NCBI GenBank assembly: GCA_949297365.1
Contig: CASFSL010000003.1
Span: 1 to 64,000, forward strand
Length of the DNA: 64,000 nt
Source: an uncultured Bacteroidales bacterium
GTDB taxonomy: Bacteria; Bacteroidota; Bacteroidia; Bacteroidales; UBA932
Reading direction: 5' to 3'
Below the pieces are notes generated by a model. It worked only from the letters and a program-made list of their open reading frames with translations. It did no database searches and was not told the DNA's origin. Below are positions 46,462-55,863 of the stretch, piece after piece. The translations under genes were made by a program, and so were the position numbers. The first letter of the stretch is position 1. Each line of letters opens with the position of its first letter.

Positions 46462-48114
46462 ATGCTTCTATTTATCGTCATGACGGTACTGCTTCTCGCG
46501 GCTGCGGGATTTGTGTACTACACCAACCGTCACGGCCAGCCCAAGGGTCTGATACCCGCCGCGCTGGCAAACATGGGAGAGCGTTTCGGATTCTACATCA
46601 TGATGGCTATCCTGACCCTCTTCATCTCATCGAAATTCGGTCTCAACAAGACTCAGACAGGTCTGATCTACTCCGTCTTCTATGCGGCCATCTATCTGCT
46701 GGCACTCGTAGGAGGCATCATCGCCGACAGGACCAGGAACTACAAAGGAACTATTCTGGCAGGTCTTATTCTGATGGCCGTAGGCTATTTCATCATTGCA
46801 TGGCCTACCGAGACCCCCGTCTCCAACATGGCCGTCATCCTGACCCTGACATGTTTCGGCCTCCTTGTCATCGCATTCGGTAACGGTCTGTTCAAAGGCA
46901 ACCTCCAGGCCGTGGTCGGACAGCTCTACGACAATGAGAAATACGCCAAGAAACGCGACGTGGGTTTCCAGATCTTCTACATGTTCATAAACATCGGAGG
47001 TTTCTTCGCTCCTTTCATCGCCATCGGTATCCGCAACTGGTGGCTCGGCAAGCAGGGATTCGCCTACAATGCCGACCTTCCGGAGCTCTGCCATCAGTGG
47101 CTGCGCGCAGCTGACGGCGGCACGGCCATGACCGAGCAGGCTTCCGGCCGTCTGATGGAACTGGCATCCCAGGTATCCGGGGGCACAGCCTATACAGCCG
47201 ACACCATCGGTGACTTCGTTAACAGCTACCTCAACGTGTTCAGTACCGGTTTCCATTATGCGTTCGCCGCAGCCATCGTGGCTATGCTGATTTCACTCGT
47301 GATCTTCCTCGCCAACCGCAGGAGACTTCCCGACCACAGCAAGAAAGCAGCTGCGAAAGAGGGCAGTAACAACGCACAGGCTCCTACAGTTGAGGAAGTC
47401 AAGATGGATGCCAAGGAAGTGCGCCAGCGTATATATGCTCTGTTCGCTGTATTCGCGGTAGTTATCTTCTTCTGGTTCTCTTTCCATCAGAACGGATATT
47501 CCCTGACCTATTTTGCCCGTGACTATATCAACCTGGATGTCATCAATATCGACCTCGGCTTCACTCAGATAGTGGGAGCGGAGATCTTCCAGTCCGTCAA
47601 TCCTTTCTTCGTAGTATTCCTGACACCTATCATCATCGGTATCTTCGGATGGCTGCGCAACCGTGACAAAGAGCCGTCCACTCCTATGAAGATCGGTATC
47701 GGCATGGGGATCGCCGCTGTGGCCTATATCTTCCTTACCATCTGTTCAGCCGGTCTTCCTACAAGTGAAGAAGTGGCCGCAATGGGAGGTCTGGACGCAT
47801 CGCAGAGACTTTCTCCGCTGGTTATGGTGGCCATGTATTTCATTCTCACCACGGCAGAACTGTTCATCAGCCCTCTCGGACTGTCATTCGTGTCAAAAGT
47901 AGCGCCTCCTCATCTGCAGGGTATCATGCAGGGCTGCTGGCTCGCGGCGACAGCTATCGGCAACCAGCTGCTGTTCATCGGAGGCATACTCTACGACTCA
48001 ATCCCTCTGTGGGCCACATGGTGCGTGTTCGTCGCAGCATGTCTCATCTCCATGGGTGCGATGCTCGGCATGGTACGCTGGCTCGAGAGAATCACTGAAG
48101 GTAAAAAAGCTTAA
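46462..48114 (+). CDS. POT-family peptide transporter
   Basis: 550 residues, about 14 hydrophobic helices. Proton-dependent oligopeptide transporter fold: GQPKGLIPAALANMGERFGFY near residue 25, GLFKGNLQAVVGQLY (about residue 145) and FYMFINIGGFFAPF. In the usual ExxER motif the first Glu is Asn (NMGER). An extra N-terminal hydrophobic stretch (1-22) precedes the family start, which the second copy lacks. First of two tandem paralogues; imports di- and tripeptides by family. Confidence 0.9.
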   Translation: MLLFIVMTVLLLAAAGFVYYTNRHGQPKGLIPAALANMGERFGFYIMMAILTLFISSKFGLNKTQTGLIYSVFYAAIYLLALVGGIIADRTRNYKGTILAGLILMAVGYFIIAWPTETPVSNMAVILTLTCFGLLVIAFGNGLFKGNLQAVVGQLYDNEKYAKKRDVGFQIFYMFINIGGFFAPFIAIGIRNWWLGKQGFAYNADLPELCHQWLRAADGGTAMTEQASGRLMELASQVSGGTAYTADTIGDFVNSYLNVFSTGFHYAFAAAIVAMLISLVIFLANRRRLPDHSKKAAAKEGSNNAQAPTVEEVKMDAKEVRQRIYALFAVFAVVIFFWFSFHQNGYSLTYFARDYINLDVINIDLGFTQIVGAEIFQSVNPFFVVFLTPIIIGIFGWLRNRDKEPSTPMKIGIGMGIAAVAYIFLTICSAGLPTSEEVAAMGGLDASQRLSPLVMVAMYFILTTAELFISPLGLSFVSKVAPPHLQGIMQGCWLAATAIGNQLLFIGGILYDSIPLWATWCVFVAACLISMGAMLGMVRWLERITEGKKA

Positions 48115-48120
48115 TATACA

Positions 48121-49800
48121 ATGTTCAAAGGTCAACCAAAAGGCCTATATGCGCTCGCCCTCGCCAACACGGGCGAGCGCTTTGGCTATTACACGATGCT
48201 CGCGATCTTCACCCTGTTCCTGCAGGCGAAGTTCGGTTTCTCGGAGGCTGTGACCTCCAACATCTACGCAGGCTTCCTGGCAGCAGTTTACTTCATGCCG
48301 TTCATCGGAGGCATACTCGCCGACAAGTTCGGCTACGGAAAGATGGTCGTTTCCGGTATCATAGTCATGTTCGCGGGATACTTCTGCCTGGCCATACCGA
48401 CAGGCGGAGACCTGATGGGAAAGATAGCCATGTTCGGCTCGCTGCTGCTTATCGCGGTAGGTACCGGCCTGTTCAAGGGCAATCTGCAGGTGATGGTCGG
48501 CAACCTCTACGACGACCCCAAGTACTCGTCCAAGAGGGATGCCGCATTCTCGCTGTTCTACATGGCCATCAACATCGGCTCGCTCTTCGCTCCCACGGCA
48601 GCAACCAAGATTACCGAGTTCTGCCTCAGACAGGAGGGGCTCGTCTACAACGGTGAGATTCCGGCCCTGGCCAATCAGTACCTGGCCGGTGCCTCTTCCA
48701 TGGCTCCCGATGCTCTCAGCCGCTTCCAGACTCTGGCCTCAGCCCAGGGCGTGACGGACGTGACCGACCTGACTGCATTTTCCCAGCACTACATCGACAC
48801 CCTCGCCGGGGCCTATCACTGGGGCTTCGCCGTGGCCTGCGTGTCGCTGGTACTCTCTATCCTGATCTACTTCGGCTTCCGCAAGAGCTTCAAGCACGCA
48901 GACGTGACCCAGCGTGAACTGGAGGCCAAGAGCACCCAGCCCGTCGTCGAGCTCACCAAGGAGCAGACCAAGTCCCGTATCACCGCCCTGCTGCTCGTGT
49001 TCGCAGTGGTCATCTTCTTCTGGATGGCCTTCCAGCAGAACGGTCTCACCCTGACTTTCTTCGCCCGTGACTATACGGCTACCGAGATGACCGGTCTGTC
49101 GAGGATTCTGGCCAATGTGCTGAACCTCGTGCTGATCATCATCGCTGTGTACGGAGCCTTCGCCATCTTCCAGTCCGAGAAGAAGCGCAGCAAGCTCATT
49201 GCCGGCCTGGTGACACTGGCCTCCATCGTGGCCCTGATATTCAGCTACCGCTCCCTCGGTGACAAGCCCGTGACCCTGCTGCCCCAGATATTCCAGCAGT
49301 TCAACCCGTTCTTCGTAGTGGCCCTGACCCCTGTGTCCATGGCCGTCTTCGGAGCTCTGGCAGCCAAGGGCAAGGAGCCTTCCGCACCCCGCAAGATCGG
49401 TATCGGTATGTTCATCGCCGCCCTCGGCTTCCTGATTATGGTCTTCGGCTCTCTCGGCCTGCCTACCCCGGATGCCCTGAAGGAAGGCGCGACATTCCAG
49501 CGTGTTACTCCCAACGTGCTGATATCCACCTATCTCGTGCTGACATTCGCCGAGCTCTTCCTCTCCCCGATGGGTATTTCCTTCGTGTCGAAGGTCGCTC
49601 CTCCCAAGTACAAGGGCATGATGATGGGTCTCTGGTTCGTGGCCACCGCCATCGGCAACTACATGGTGTCCATCATCGGCATGCTCTGGGGCGGTCTGCC
49701 TCTCTGGGTGCTGTGGTCTATCCTCATTGCCCTCTGCGTCATCTCCGCCGTCTTCATCTTCTCCATCATGAAGAAGCTGGAAAGCGCCACCAAGGACTAA
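48121..49800 (+). CDS. POT-family peptide transporter, second copy
   Basis: 559 residues. Same fold as its neighbour: GQPKGLYALALANTGERFGYY at residues 4-24, GLFKGNLQVMVGNLY, FYMAINIGSLFAPT, and a C-terminal LTFAELFLSPMGISFVSKVAPP. It too has NxGER in place of ExxER. It follows the first copy by 6 bases and both read from one promoter, ending at a strong terminator. The pair probably arose by tandem duplication followed by wide divergence. Confidence 0.92.
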   Translation: MFKGQPKGLYALALANTGERFGYYTMLAIFTLFLQAKFGFSEAVTSNIYAGFLAAVYFMPFIGGILADKFGYGKMVVSGIIVMFAGYFCLAIPTGGDLMGKIAMFGSLLLIAVGTGLFKGNLQVMVGNLYDDPKYSSKRDAAFSLFYMAINIGSLFAPTAATKITEFCLRQEGLVYNGEIPALANQYLAGASSMAPDALSRFQTLASAQGVTDVTDLTAFSQHYIDTLAGAYHWGFAVACVSLVLSILIYFGFRKSFKHADVTQRELEAKSTQPVVELTKEQTKSRITALLLVFAVVIFFWMAFQQNGLTLTFFARDYTATEMTGLSRILANVLNLVLIIIAVYGAFAIFQSEKKRSKLIAGLVTLASIVALIFSYRSLGDKPVTLLPQIFQQFNPFFVVALTPVSMAVFGALAAKGKEPSAPRKIGIGMFIAALGFLIMVFGSLGLPTPDALKEGATFQRVTPNVLISTYLVLTFAELFLSPMGISFVSKVAPPKYKGMMMGLWFVATAIGNYMVSIIGMLWGGLPLWVLWSILIALCVISAVFIFSIMKKLESATKD

Positions 49801-49826
49801 CCGCGCACAGCCGCATCACATACAGG

Positions 49827-49862
49827 TCCCCGCAGGAAATTCCTCCCTGCGGGGATTTTTTA
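49827..49862 (+). terminator. strong terminator after the POT pair
   Basis: TCCCCGCAGG and CCTGCGGGGA form a perfect 10-bp stem around a 9-base loop, followed by a run of T. Confidence 0.92.
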
Positions 49863-49939
49863 TAAAAGCACACGAATTTAAAAACGTAAAAAGTTTTTGA
49901 CAAATGAGTTGCCTGTATGTCGGGCTCGGTATTATTGAG

Positions 49940-49947
49940 TAAATTTG
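49940..49947 (+). promoter_or_regulatory. -7 promoter element of rhuM
   Basis: TAAATTTG, 26 bases before the ATG at 49974. Confidence 0.55.
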
Positions 49948-49973
49948 CGGTAGGACAAATAACAGTGAACATT

Positions 49974-51005
49974 ATGGTGAAAGAAAGTTCTGAATTGCAG
50001 AGTGGAGGTGAGGTCATCATTTTCAATACTGAAGACGGTGATGTACAGGTGCAGGTGGACACGGTAAAAGAAACTGTATGGATGACACAAAAAGGAATGG
50101 CCGAATTATTCGGTGTATCTGTTCCGGCAATTAACCAGCATGTGAAGAATGTGTATCAGGAAGGTGAGTTGTTGGAAGCGGCAACTGTTAAGAAAAACTT
50201 AATAGTTCAGTCAGAGGGCTCGCGCAAAGTGCAGCGTAATGTAGATTATTATAATCTCGACATGATTATAGCTGTCGGCTACCGTGTTAACAGCAAGAGG
50301 GCCACCGCCTTCCGCATCTGGGCAACCAAGGTGCTGAGAGATTATCTCATAAAGGGTTTCGCTCTTGATGACAACCGCTTCAAGAAAGGACAGTCACTCA
50401 CCCATTTCAAAGAACTTATCGACCGCATCCGTGAGATAAGACTATCGGAGAAAGTATTCTACCAGCAGATTAAGGATATTTACAAGCTGAGCGAGGATTA
50501 TGATCCGAATGATGAAAGTACGGTCATGTTCTTCAAGAGAGTGCAGAACAAACTGTTATGGGCAGTAAGCGGTAAGACAGCGGCGGAACTGATATATTAC
50601 AGGGCCAATTCTGATTTGCCGCAGATGGGGCTGACTTCAACGGAAGTTGATGGTATCGTCAAGTCCACTGATGTCGGAATAGGGAAAAATTATCTGTCAA
50701 AGGAAGAAATAGAGGCTCTGAAACTGATAGTGGAACAGTATCTGTCATTTGCAGAGGCGCAGGCGCAGGCGCACAGGCCTATGTATATGAAAGACTGGAT
50801 GGAGAATCTTGACCTGATATTGCAGATGAACAGGAGGGATATTCTTGACGGGCCGGGAAGAATATCTGCTGAACTTGCCAAGAAAAAAGTCAGACAAGTG
50901 TTCTCAGAGTATAAGGAGAAACAGAGACATCTTGAAAAAATAGAGAGTTTAAAGGAACTGGAACGTGACTTGTCAGAATATAGAAGATCTTCTGATTGCA
51001 TTTGA
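49974..51005 (+). CDS. RhuM-family (virulence RhuM) protein
   Basis: 343 residues from MVKESSELQSGGE. The family pattern is clear: ETVWMTQKGMAELFGVSVPAINQHVKN (helix-turn-helix-like, about residues 35-60), NVDYYNLDMIIAVGYRVNS, and RATAFRIWATKVLRDYLIKGFALDD. The C-terminal part is helical (PMYMKDWMENLDLILQMNRRDIL). Members are often in islands and phages and resemble antirepressor domains; role unknown. Base composition is visibly poorer in GC than the flanking POT gene, which suggests transfer. A start at 49917 precedes the promoter and is rejected. Confidence 0.9.
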   Translation: MVKESSELQSGGEVIIFNTEDGDVQVQVDTVKETVWMTQKGMAELFGVSVPAINQHVKNVYQEGELLEAATVKKNLIVQSEGSRKVQRNVDYYNLDMIIAVGYRVNSKRATAFRIWATKVLRDYLIKGFALDDNRFKKGQSLTHFKELIDRIREIRLSEKVFYQQIKDIYKLSEDYDPNDESTVMFFKRVQNKLLWAVSGKTAAELIYYRANSDLPQMGLTSTEVDGIVKSTDVGIGKNYLSKEEIEALKLIVEQYLSFAEAQAQAHRPMYMKDWMENLDLILQMNRRDILDGPGRISAELAKKKVRQVFSEYKEKQRHLEKIESLKELERDLSEYRRSSDCI

Positions 51006-51009
51006 CGTA

Positions 51010-51051
51010 GGAAAAACCGTATATTTGTGGATAAATGGAAAAACCGTATAT
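51010..51051. repeat. 15-bp direct repeat spanning promoter and start of the propeller gene
   Basis: GGAAAAACCGTATAT occurs at 51010..51024 and 51037..51051, exactly 27 bp apart. The first copy becomes the promoter element TATATTTG (51020..51027); the second ends in the start codon ATG of the propeller gene. Confidence 0.75.
51020..51027 (+). promoter_or_regulatory. -7 promoter element of the second propeller gene
   Basis: TATATTTG; the transcript should begin near 51033, which makes the ATG at 51050 more likely than that at 51035. Confidence 0.55.
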
Positions 51052-52183
51052 GAGGATTATGTTCTGGATCTTGTCGTCGGCGGTGCTGGCGGCCGGTGTT
51101 CTGTGTGCCGGAGGGTGTGCGCAGAAGGGACCGATAGAGGGGGAGTACATCGATATGGCGGACTACGACGTGCCGGTGACGGAGGCCGTGGAGGTGCCGC
51201 ACGTGATGGACGGGACGCTGGCTTTCGGGGCTACGGATGTGCTGCTGGTGGATTCGGTGCTGCTGATAGTCCGGCAGTTCAGCGATCATTTCATTCATCT
51301 GGTGGATCTCCGTTCGGGTGAGACCGTCGCTAAGGTGCAGCATGTCGGACGCGGCCCCGGAGAGGCGGTCAATACGTTCTGTGCCGGCGTGTCCGGGGAC
51401 GGGGAATATTTCTGGGCCCATGACATGCAGCTGGGCCGCATCAATGTGTACCGCATGAGCGATGTGCTTTCGGGCAACGGTATGCCCTCACGCAGCCTGA
51501 CTTTCGAGGACCGTTTCAGTCAGGGTCACGTGATGGATGTAGTCTTGGCCGAAGGCAGGATATACACGGCTCCGGAAGGCATAACTGATGATGTAAGCCG
51601 ATTTGTGGTGTATGACAGCACGTTCAACAATCCGCAGGGTATGGGTGAGTGGCCTGCTCTGGAGGGCACTGCCGGTCTGCCCGGTCCGGCCTATTCGTCT
51701 GTATTTGAAGGTTCTCTGGCATATATCCCGGGAGCGGGCCGTCTGGCCGTCGCCCATCATTACGAGCCTCTGGTCAGCATCTACTCCATGGACGGGGCCC
51801 TGCTTTCCAACACCTGGGGGCCGGATGGGTTCATGCAGGAGTTCAACGTCAATGAGAACAATGCGACGCAGTACGGGGATGTCGTTATGTACGGTTCTAT
51901 GGTAGGATGGGAAGAGGAAGTCAGGTCGCTCTATTCAACTCTGAGGAGTCATGAAGGGCGGCTGTATGCACTTTTTACAGGAGAGAGAATGTCTGCTGTG
52001 CCGGAAGATGCAGCTGTGGAAGAGCCTGCTGCGGGCAGCCGTATCATAGTCCTGGACAGTAACGGAGTGCCGCTGGAGGAAATCCGGACAGGCCGGGTGC
52101 TCATGAGATTTGATATTGACCCTGAGACCCGGGATATCTGGGGATTTGACGGGGACTATAATTTATACCATTACAAATATTGA
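51050..52183 (+). CDS. six-bladed beta-propeller lipoprotein (BF2992-like)
   Basis: 377 residues from MRIMFWILSSAVLAAG. The signal peptide ends in CAGGC, a likely lipobox. After IDMADYDVP the blades begin; VQHVGRGPGEAVN is the same motif as IGRIGNGPGEFLG-like segments in the relative at 3166. It ends DIWGFDGDYNLYHYKY. Codons favour G-ending triplets in the first part, unlike the neighbours. No NVEALA peptide or thioredoxin-like gene is linked here; instead a small secreted protein and a TapB-like protein follow, with a 5-base gap. Confidence 0.72.
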   Translation: MRIMFWILSSAVLAAGVLCAGGCAQKGPIEGEYIDMADYDVPVTEAVEVPHVMDGTLAFGATDVLLVDSVLLIVRQFSDHFIHLVDLRSGETVAKVQHVGRGPGEAVNTFCAGVSGDGEYFWAHDMQLGRINVYRMSDVLSGNGMPSRSLTFEDRFSQGHVMDVVLAEGRIYTAPEGITDDVSRFVVYDSTFNNPQGMGEWPALEGTAGLPGPAYSSVFEGSLAYIPGAGRLAVAHHYEPLVSIYSMDGALLSNTWGPDGFMQEFNVNENNATQYGDVVMYGSMVGWEEEVRSLYSTLRSHEGRLYALFTGERMSAVPEDAAVEEPAAGSRIIVLDSNGVPLEEIRTGRVLMRFDIDPETRDIWGFDGDYNLYHYKY

Positions 52184-52188
52184 CAGAT

Positions 52189-52572
52189 ATGAAGCACACC
52201 TTCAGAATTATTATCATGACGGCGCTCCTGACAATGTCCGCTGCTGCTGCCGATGCGCAGATTCTCCTTGGCGGAGGCGGGCTTGAGCCTCTGGACAGGG
52301 AGACGGTGATTACCGACCTGTCTTCCCCGGCCGGCAGCGGCAACCTGTTTGTGAGCATCAGCGTGGACTGTCCCGACGGCTCCGACTCGACATACTACTA
52401 CGTCACCTCTTCCTATGAAGCTGCATGTGAGGCTGCTGGCATCAAGCTTTCCGAACTGACGAATATGATGCAGTTTACCGACGAGGGTTATATCCGCAGC
52501 TATCTGGAGCATTTCCTCGGACGTTTTCCCAAGATAGACTTGTGGATAAGCCTGTCCGCCACAAAAGAGTGA
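52189..52572 (+). CDS. small secreted protein, unknown family
   Basis: 127 residues from MKHTFRIIIMTALL. The signal peptide (about 1-24, cut near ADAQ) is followed by ILLGGGGLEPLDRETVITDL. The mature part has two cysteines and a helical C-terminal half (IRSYLEHFLGRFPKID). No known domain is recognised. It is probably co-transcribed with the propeller gene upstream. The in-frame TTG at 52180 overlaps the preceding stop and is not chosen. Confidence 0.6.
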   Translation: MKHTFRIIIMTALLTMSAAAADAQILLGGGGLEPLDRETVITDLSSPAGSGNLFVSISVDCPDGSDSTYYYVTSSYEAACEAAGIKLSELTNMMQFTDEGYIRSYLEHFLGRFPKIDLWISLSATKE

Positions 52573-52604
52573 TTCCGTTGTCAATAACATAAAACGCACA
52601 TAGT

Positions 52605-53339
52605 ATGAAAAGAACCTTTACTCTGGCCCTGAGCCTTGTGTTGATGTCCGTGATGGCCCTCGGGCAAAGCCTTGAACCGTTTTTCTCCTCAAAGCCGGGC
52701 CGCGTGCTCGTCTATGAAAACCTGGATGCGGACGGCAATCTGATATCTGTCAATGCCGACTCGCTGGCCGTGATGACCGGAGACTTCGAGGAGGGACAGG
52801 CGACAGTTGTCTCCACCATCATCAATCAGGGAGACTCCAGCCGTTTCCGTTCAAAAGTCCTGATGAAATTCGACCGGGGTGAGGTGATAATGGACATGGC
52901 CGCCCTCATGGAAGAGGCCATGCAGGAAGGCATGAGGCAGTCCATGGACGCGATGGGCGGCGGCGAGGATGCGGAGAGCCAGGCAGCCATGAATGAGATT
53001 CTGGACAGGACCACTGTCACCGGTGAATGCCGGGGAATACCGGAGGAGCTGTCTGTGGGCATGGAACTGACTGATTACGAAATAGAGATAAAAGTCATGT
53101 TCATCACCTCCAAGATGGGCTGCAGGGACCGGAAAGTCATCGGCCGGGAGTCCGTAACCACTCCTGCGGGGACATTCGACTGCTATGTGGTGGAGGAGAC
53201 TATGACGGCCAAGGCCATGATGGTCAATGAAAAGACCCGTCAGGTGTCGTGGTACGCCCGCGGCATCGGCCTGGTCAGGCAGCAGACCTTTGACAAGAAA
53301 AAACTCACCGGCACCACCATACTCACCTCCATCCGCTGA
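52605..53339 (+). CDS. TapB/DUF3108-like exported protein
   Basis: 244 residues with a signal peptide ending near ALGQS. The pattern resembles TapB-like proteins: KPGRVLVYENLDADGNLIS near residue 30, a Met/Glu-rich helix with GGGEDAES (about 95-130), then GRESVTTPAGTFDCYVVEE and WYARGIGLVRQQTFDKK. It is periplasmic with unknown function. The fold is probably related to the DUF3108 protein at 20762. It lies 32 bases after the small secreted protein gene. Confidence 0.65.
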   Translation: MKRTFTLALSLVLMSVMALGQSLEPFFSSKPGRVLVYENLDADGNLISVNADSLAVMTGDFEEGQATVVSTIINQGDSSRFRSKVLMKFDRGEVIMDMAALMEEAMQEGMRQSMDAMGGGEDAESQAAMNEILDRTTVTGECRGIPEELSVGMELTDYEIEIKVMFITSKMGCRDRKVIGRESVTTPAGTFDCYVVEETMTAKAMMVNEKTRQVSWYARGIGLVRQQTFDKKKLTGTTILTSIR

Positions 53340-53364
53340 CACCCACCATCAAACACCAGGAATC

Positions 53365-54468
53365 ATGAACCTAAAGTCCACTGTATTCACTATAATCCTG
53401 ATCGCTGCGGCATACATCAGCTCGTCGGCGGCGACAGACACCCTCAGCACCGTAAGAGATGACCGGAAGGACAGCAAGCTCGTCCGTTTCCTTTCGGAAA
53501 AGGTAAGCGTAAGCGGCTATGCCCAGGCCGGATACCAGTACGACACCTACGACATGGCGCATGAAGGGGCATTCAACAAGTTCAATCTGTACAGGGCAAT
53601 GATCATCGCCGACATCAAGCCGATCAAGCATCTGGATCTCTACTTCATGGCCGACGTGTCCAAATTCAAGCTGCACGAACTGTTCATCCGATACAACCCG
53701 GTCGATGCGTTCTACATCAGGCTCGGACAGTACAAGACCCCATTCACGATTGAGAGCAATATGTCTCCCTCCGTCCTGGAAATAATAAAAGGCGCCCAGG
53801 CAGTCCAGTACCTTGCAGGTATCAACGGTTCGGACACATGTTTCGGAGGAGGAGCCGGCAGGGATCTGGGTCTGGAAGTAGGAGGCGCATTTCTGAAAAT
53901 AGGAAAGGACAACCGCAATCTGATAGAATACAGAGTAGGTATCTTCAACGGAGAACCGTTCAACACGGCCGAGACCAACAACCGGAAGGACGTGGTGGCA
54001 AGCCTGGCTCTCAGACCTGCGAGCATACTCAAGCTGCACGGTTCAGTCTATATCGGAGAAGGGACGGCACAGAGGGACAGCCCCTATGGAAGTTTCAAGG
54101 CCGGGGAGACATACCGGAGGGACAGATGGAGCGCAGGACTGGAACTGAAGGCAGGGCCGGTATATCTCAGGAGTGAATACATGGAAGGTCTCGACGCATC
54201 CGTCCGGAGCCGGGGCGCATACGCCACACTGACCGGATCTCCCGCAAAATTTCTGGACATAGTGGCATCGGTGGATTATCTGGACCGGAATATCGCCCTG
54301 AGCGACTGGCAGTGCAACTACATCTTCGGACTTCAGTGGAACATCTACCGCAAATGCCGTCTCCAGGCGCAGTACGTCTACCAGCAGCGTTCCAAGGACA
54401 GCAAGGGCATCTACAGCGGCATCCCCTCCTCGCACATGATCATCACGCAGCTTCAAGTCGGCTTCTGA
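53365..54468 (+). CDS. porin (phosphate-selective porin O/P family)
   Basis: 367 residues from MNLKSTVFTIILIAAAYISS; the signal peptide is cut near SSAAT. The N-terminal strand VSGYAQAGYQYDTYD and the family motif FYIRLGQYKTPFTIESNMSP (about residues 115-134) are clear. The barrel ends HMIITQLQVGF with terminal Phe. Different from the porin at 45236 but the same broad family. Its substrate is unknown. A frame extending to 53227 overlaps the TapB-like gene and is rejected. Confidence 0.85.
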   Translation: MNLKSTVFTIILIAAAYISSSAATDTLSTVRDDRKDSKLVRFLSEKVSVSGYAQAGYQYDTYDMAHEGAFNKFNLYRAMIIADIKPIKHLDLYFMADVSKFKLHELFIRYNPVDAFYIRLGQYKTPFTIESNMSPSVLEIIKGAQAVQYLAGINGSDTCFGGGAGRDLGLEVGGAFLKIGKDNRNLIEYRVGIFNGEPFNTAETNNRKDVVASLALRPASILKLHGSVYIGEGTAQRDSPYGSFKAGETYRRDRWSAGLELKAGPVYLRSEYMEGLDASVRSRGAYATLTGSPAKFLDIVASVDYLDRNIALSDWQCNYIFGLQWNIYRKCRLQAQYVYQQRSKDSKGIYSGIPSSHMIITQLQVGF

Positions 54469-54700
54469 TGCGCGACATCAACAGTAAGCAGGCGAGCACC
54501 CATTTCCCAGAAAAGCCTGTAAATTAATACATTCCAAAAACAACGAGTAACTTTAGTCGGGTTCGGAGCCACCCGAAAGAACACTCTGTTTTGTAACTAA
54601 CTGATTACTGAGCGTTTACGAAACGCCCCCGCTGCAGTACTTACAGTTAGCGAATATATGCGGCCTGTCACCTGCCATTCAAATCAAGTACTCTCAACGG
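54469..54700. other. non-coding gap between convergent genes
   Basis: No credible gene. Two small inverted repeats are visible: TCGGGT/ACCCGA near 54558-54578 and GCGTTT/AAACGC near 54613-54627. Neither has a good T-run, so they are only weak terminator candidates. No tRNA cloverleaf can be drawn. Confidence 0.4.
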
Positions 54701-55822
54701 CTACAACGGCAACGTCATAAAAATTATCTCATTTTCCGGATAAGGTCTGTCGATCGGAGATGCCAAAAATATCAACTCATTCCGGTCGTAACCCAAAAAC
54801 GTTACGAAATCCCATCTGTCCGCAAAACCATCAAAAAGCCCCATCAGATATAACGTATGAGTATCCTGATCCACGATAAAATTAGATGTTTCTCCATTAG
54901 CATACTCATCATCCGGCATAGCCCAGACTCTTTCCATAAGGCCGCAGGCATATCTGTCTCCGATGACTACCGGAGACCTCAGATAAAGATTTTCATACTC
55001 AGAAAGAGCCTTGACATCCAGGTCCAGTCTGTATTCCTTGACAATATGACCGTCAAACCGATCCAGCAGATATACTCTCGGCGGATGAACACTGTTCACC
55101 ATATAGCCTTCTGCAACATTCTGAAACTTCGGCACACCGACATACATCTTCCTTTCCACGCCAGGTCTCGGAAACAGTACCAGACTCTCTTCAGAAAGAT
55201 TCCAGTCCATTGCAACCACCTCCTTCTCTGGCAACGAATATGGCGTATCACCACCTATTCCAAGCAGATAACCGCAATTGGCCAACGGGACAATGCTCTC
55301 AATCGGGAAGTCCACATGTCTTCTTCTGACAAGATTGCCGTCATGGTCATAACACAGGACCTTCCGGCCGGCACTGTCCGCCACAAATATTTCCGACCCG
55401 TTCCAGAACATATCCGCTACAGAAAGGTAGGTCTGTGAATAATCCGGAGCACCTTCATTCACAACCTCCACATAATTGGTCCTGCGTATCTCCGGCAGCT
55501 CATCACGCGTATAACCCAACCGTCCCAGATGCGCTCCGCTCTCATCAAAGATTTCTATTTCAGGGATATGGCGTTTAATACTATAGTCGTACCACTCGTA
55601 TAGTACATAAAGTCTGTTCCAGGCACGCAGTACTTTTATCAAATGCCATTCCTTATCCCAGTCCAGCAGCACAGTCCGCATCTCCATCTTCTCAAGATCC
55701 AGGCTGTCAAATGGCAGTATCCGATAATCTGACATATCCACCGTATCCACAGGGTAATCCTGCGCGGACAATACCGGAATCTGCAATAAGAGCAGGGCTA
55801 TAAAACAAACTGTCTTCCTCAT
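54701..55822 (-). CDS. six-bladed beta-propeller exported protein (BF2992-like)
   Basis: 373 residues from MRKTVCFIALLLLQI. The signal peptide ends SAQDY with no lipobox, so this relative is soluble or barrel-bound in the periplasm. VDMSDYRILPFD corresponds to IDMADYDVP of the gene at 51050. Blade-like repeats include IEIFDESGAHLGRLGYTRDE, IFVADSAGRKVLCYDHDGNL and VYLLDRFDGHIVKEY. The TATCTTTG element at 55837 excludes the Met at 55849. Monocistronic. Confidence 0.7.
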   Translation of the reverse strand: MRKTVCFIALLLLQIPVLSAQDYPVDTVDMSDYRILPFDSLDLEKMEMRTVLLDWDKEWHLIKVLRAWNRLYVLYEWYDYSIKRHIPEIEIFDESGAHLGRLGYTRDELPEIRRTNYVEVVNEGAPDYSQTYLSVADMFWNGSEIFVADSAGRKVLCYDHDGNLVRRRHVDFPIESIVPLANCGYLLGIGGDTPYSLPEKEVVAMDWNLSEESLVLFPRPGVERKMYVGVPKFQNVAEGYMVNSVHPPRVYLLDRFDGHIVKEYRLDLDVKALSEYENLYLRSPVVIGDRYACGLMERVWAMPDDEYANGETSNFIVDQDTHTLYLMGLFDGFADRWDFVTFLGYDRNELIFLASPIDRPYPENEIIFMTLPL

Positions 55823-55836
55823 AAATACATTTTTCT

Positions 55837-55844
55837 CAAAGATA
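55837..55844 (-). promoter_or_regulatory. -7 promoter element of the third propeller gene
   Basis: TATCTTTG on the minus strand, 15 bases before the ATG at 55822. Confidence 0.6.
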
Positions 55845-55863
55845 GGCATTTTTCAACAATAAA

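Noticed and set aside
54540-54640. tRNA or attachment site in the gap after the porin gene
   Set aside because: The TTCGGAGCC-like bases do not form a cloverleaf, and no direct repeat partner was found in the window.
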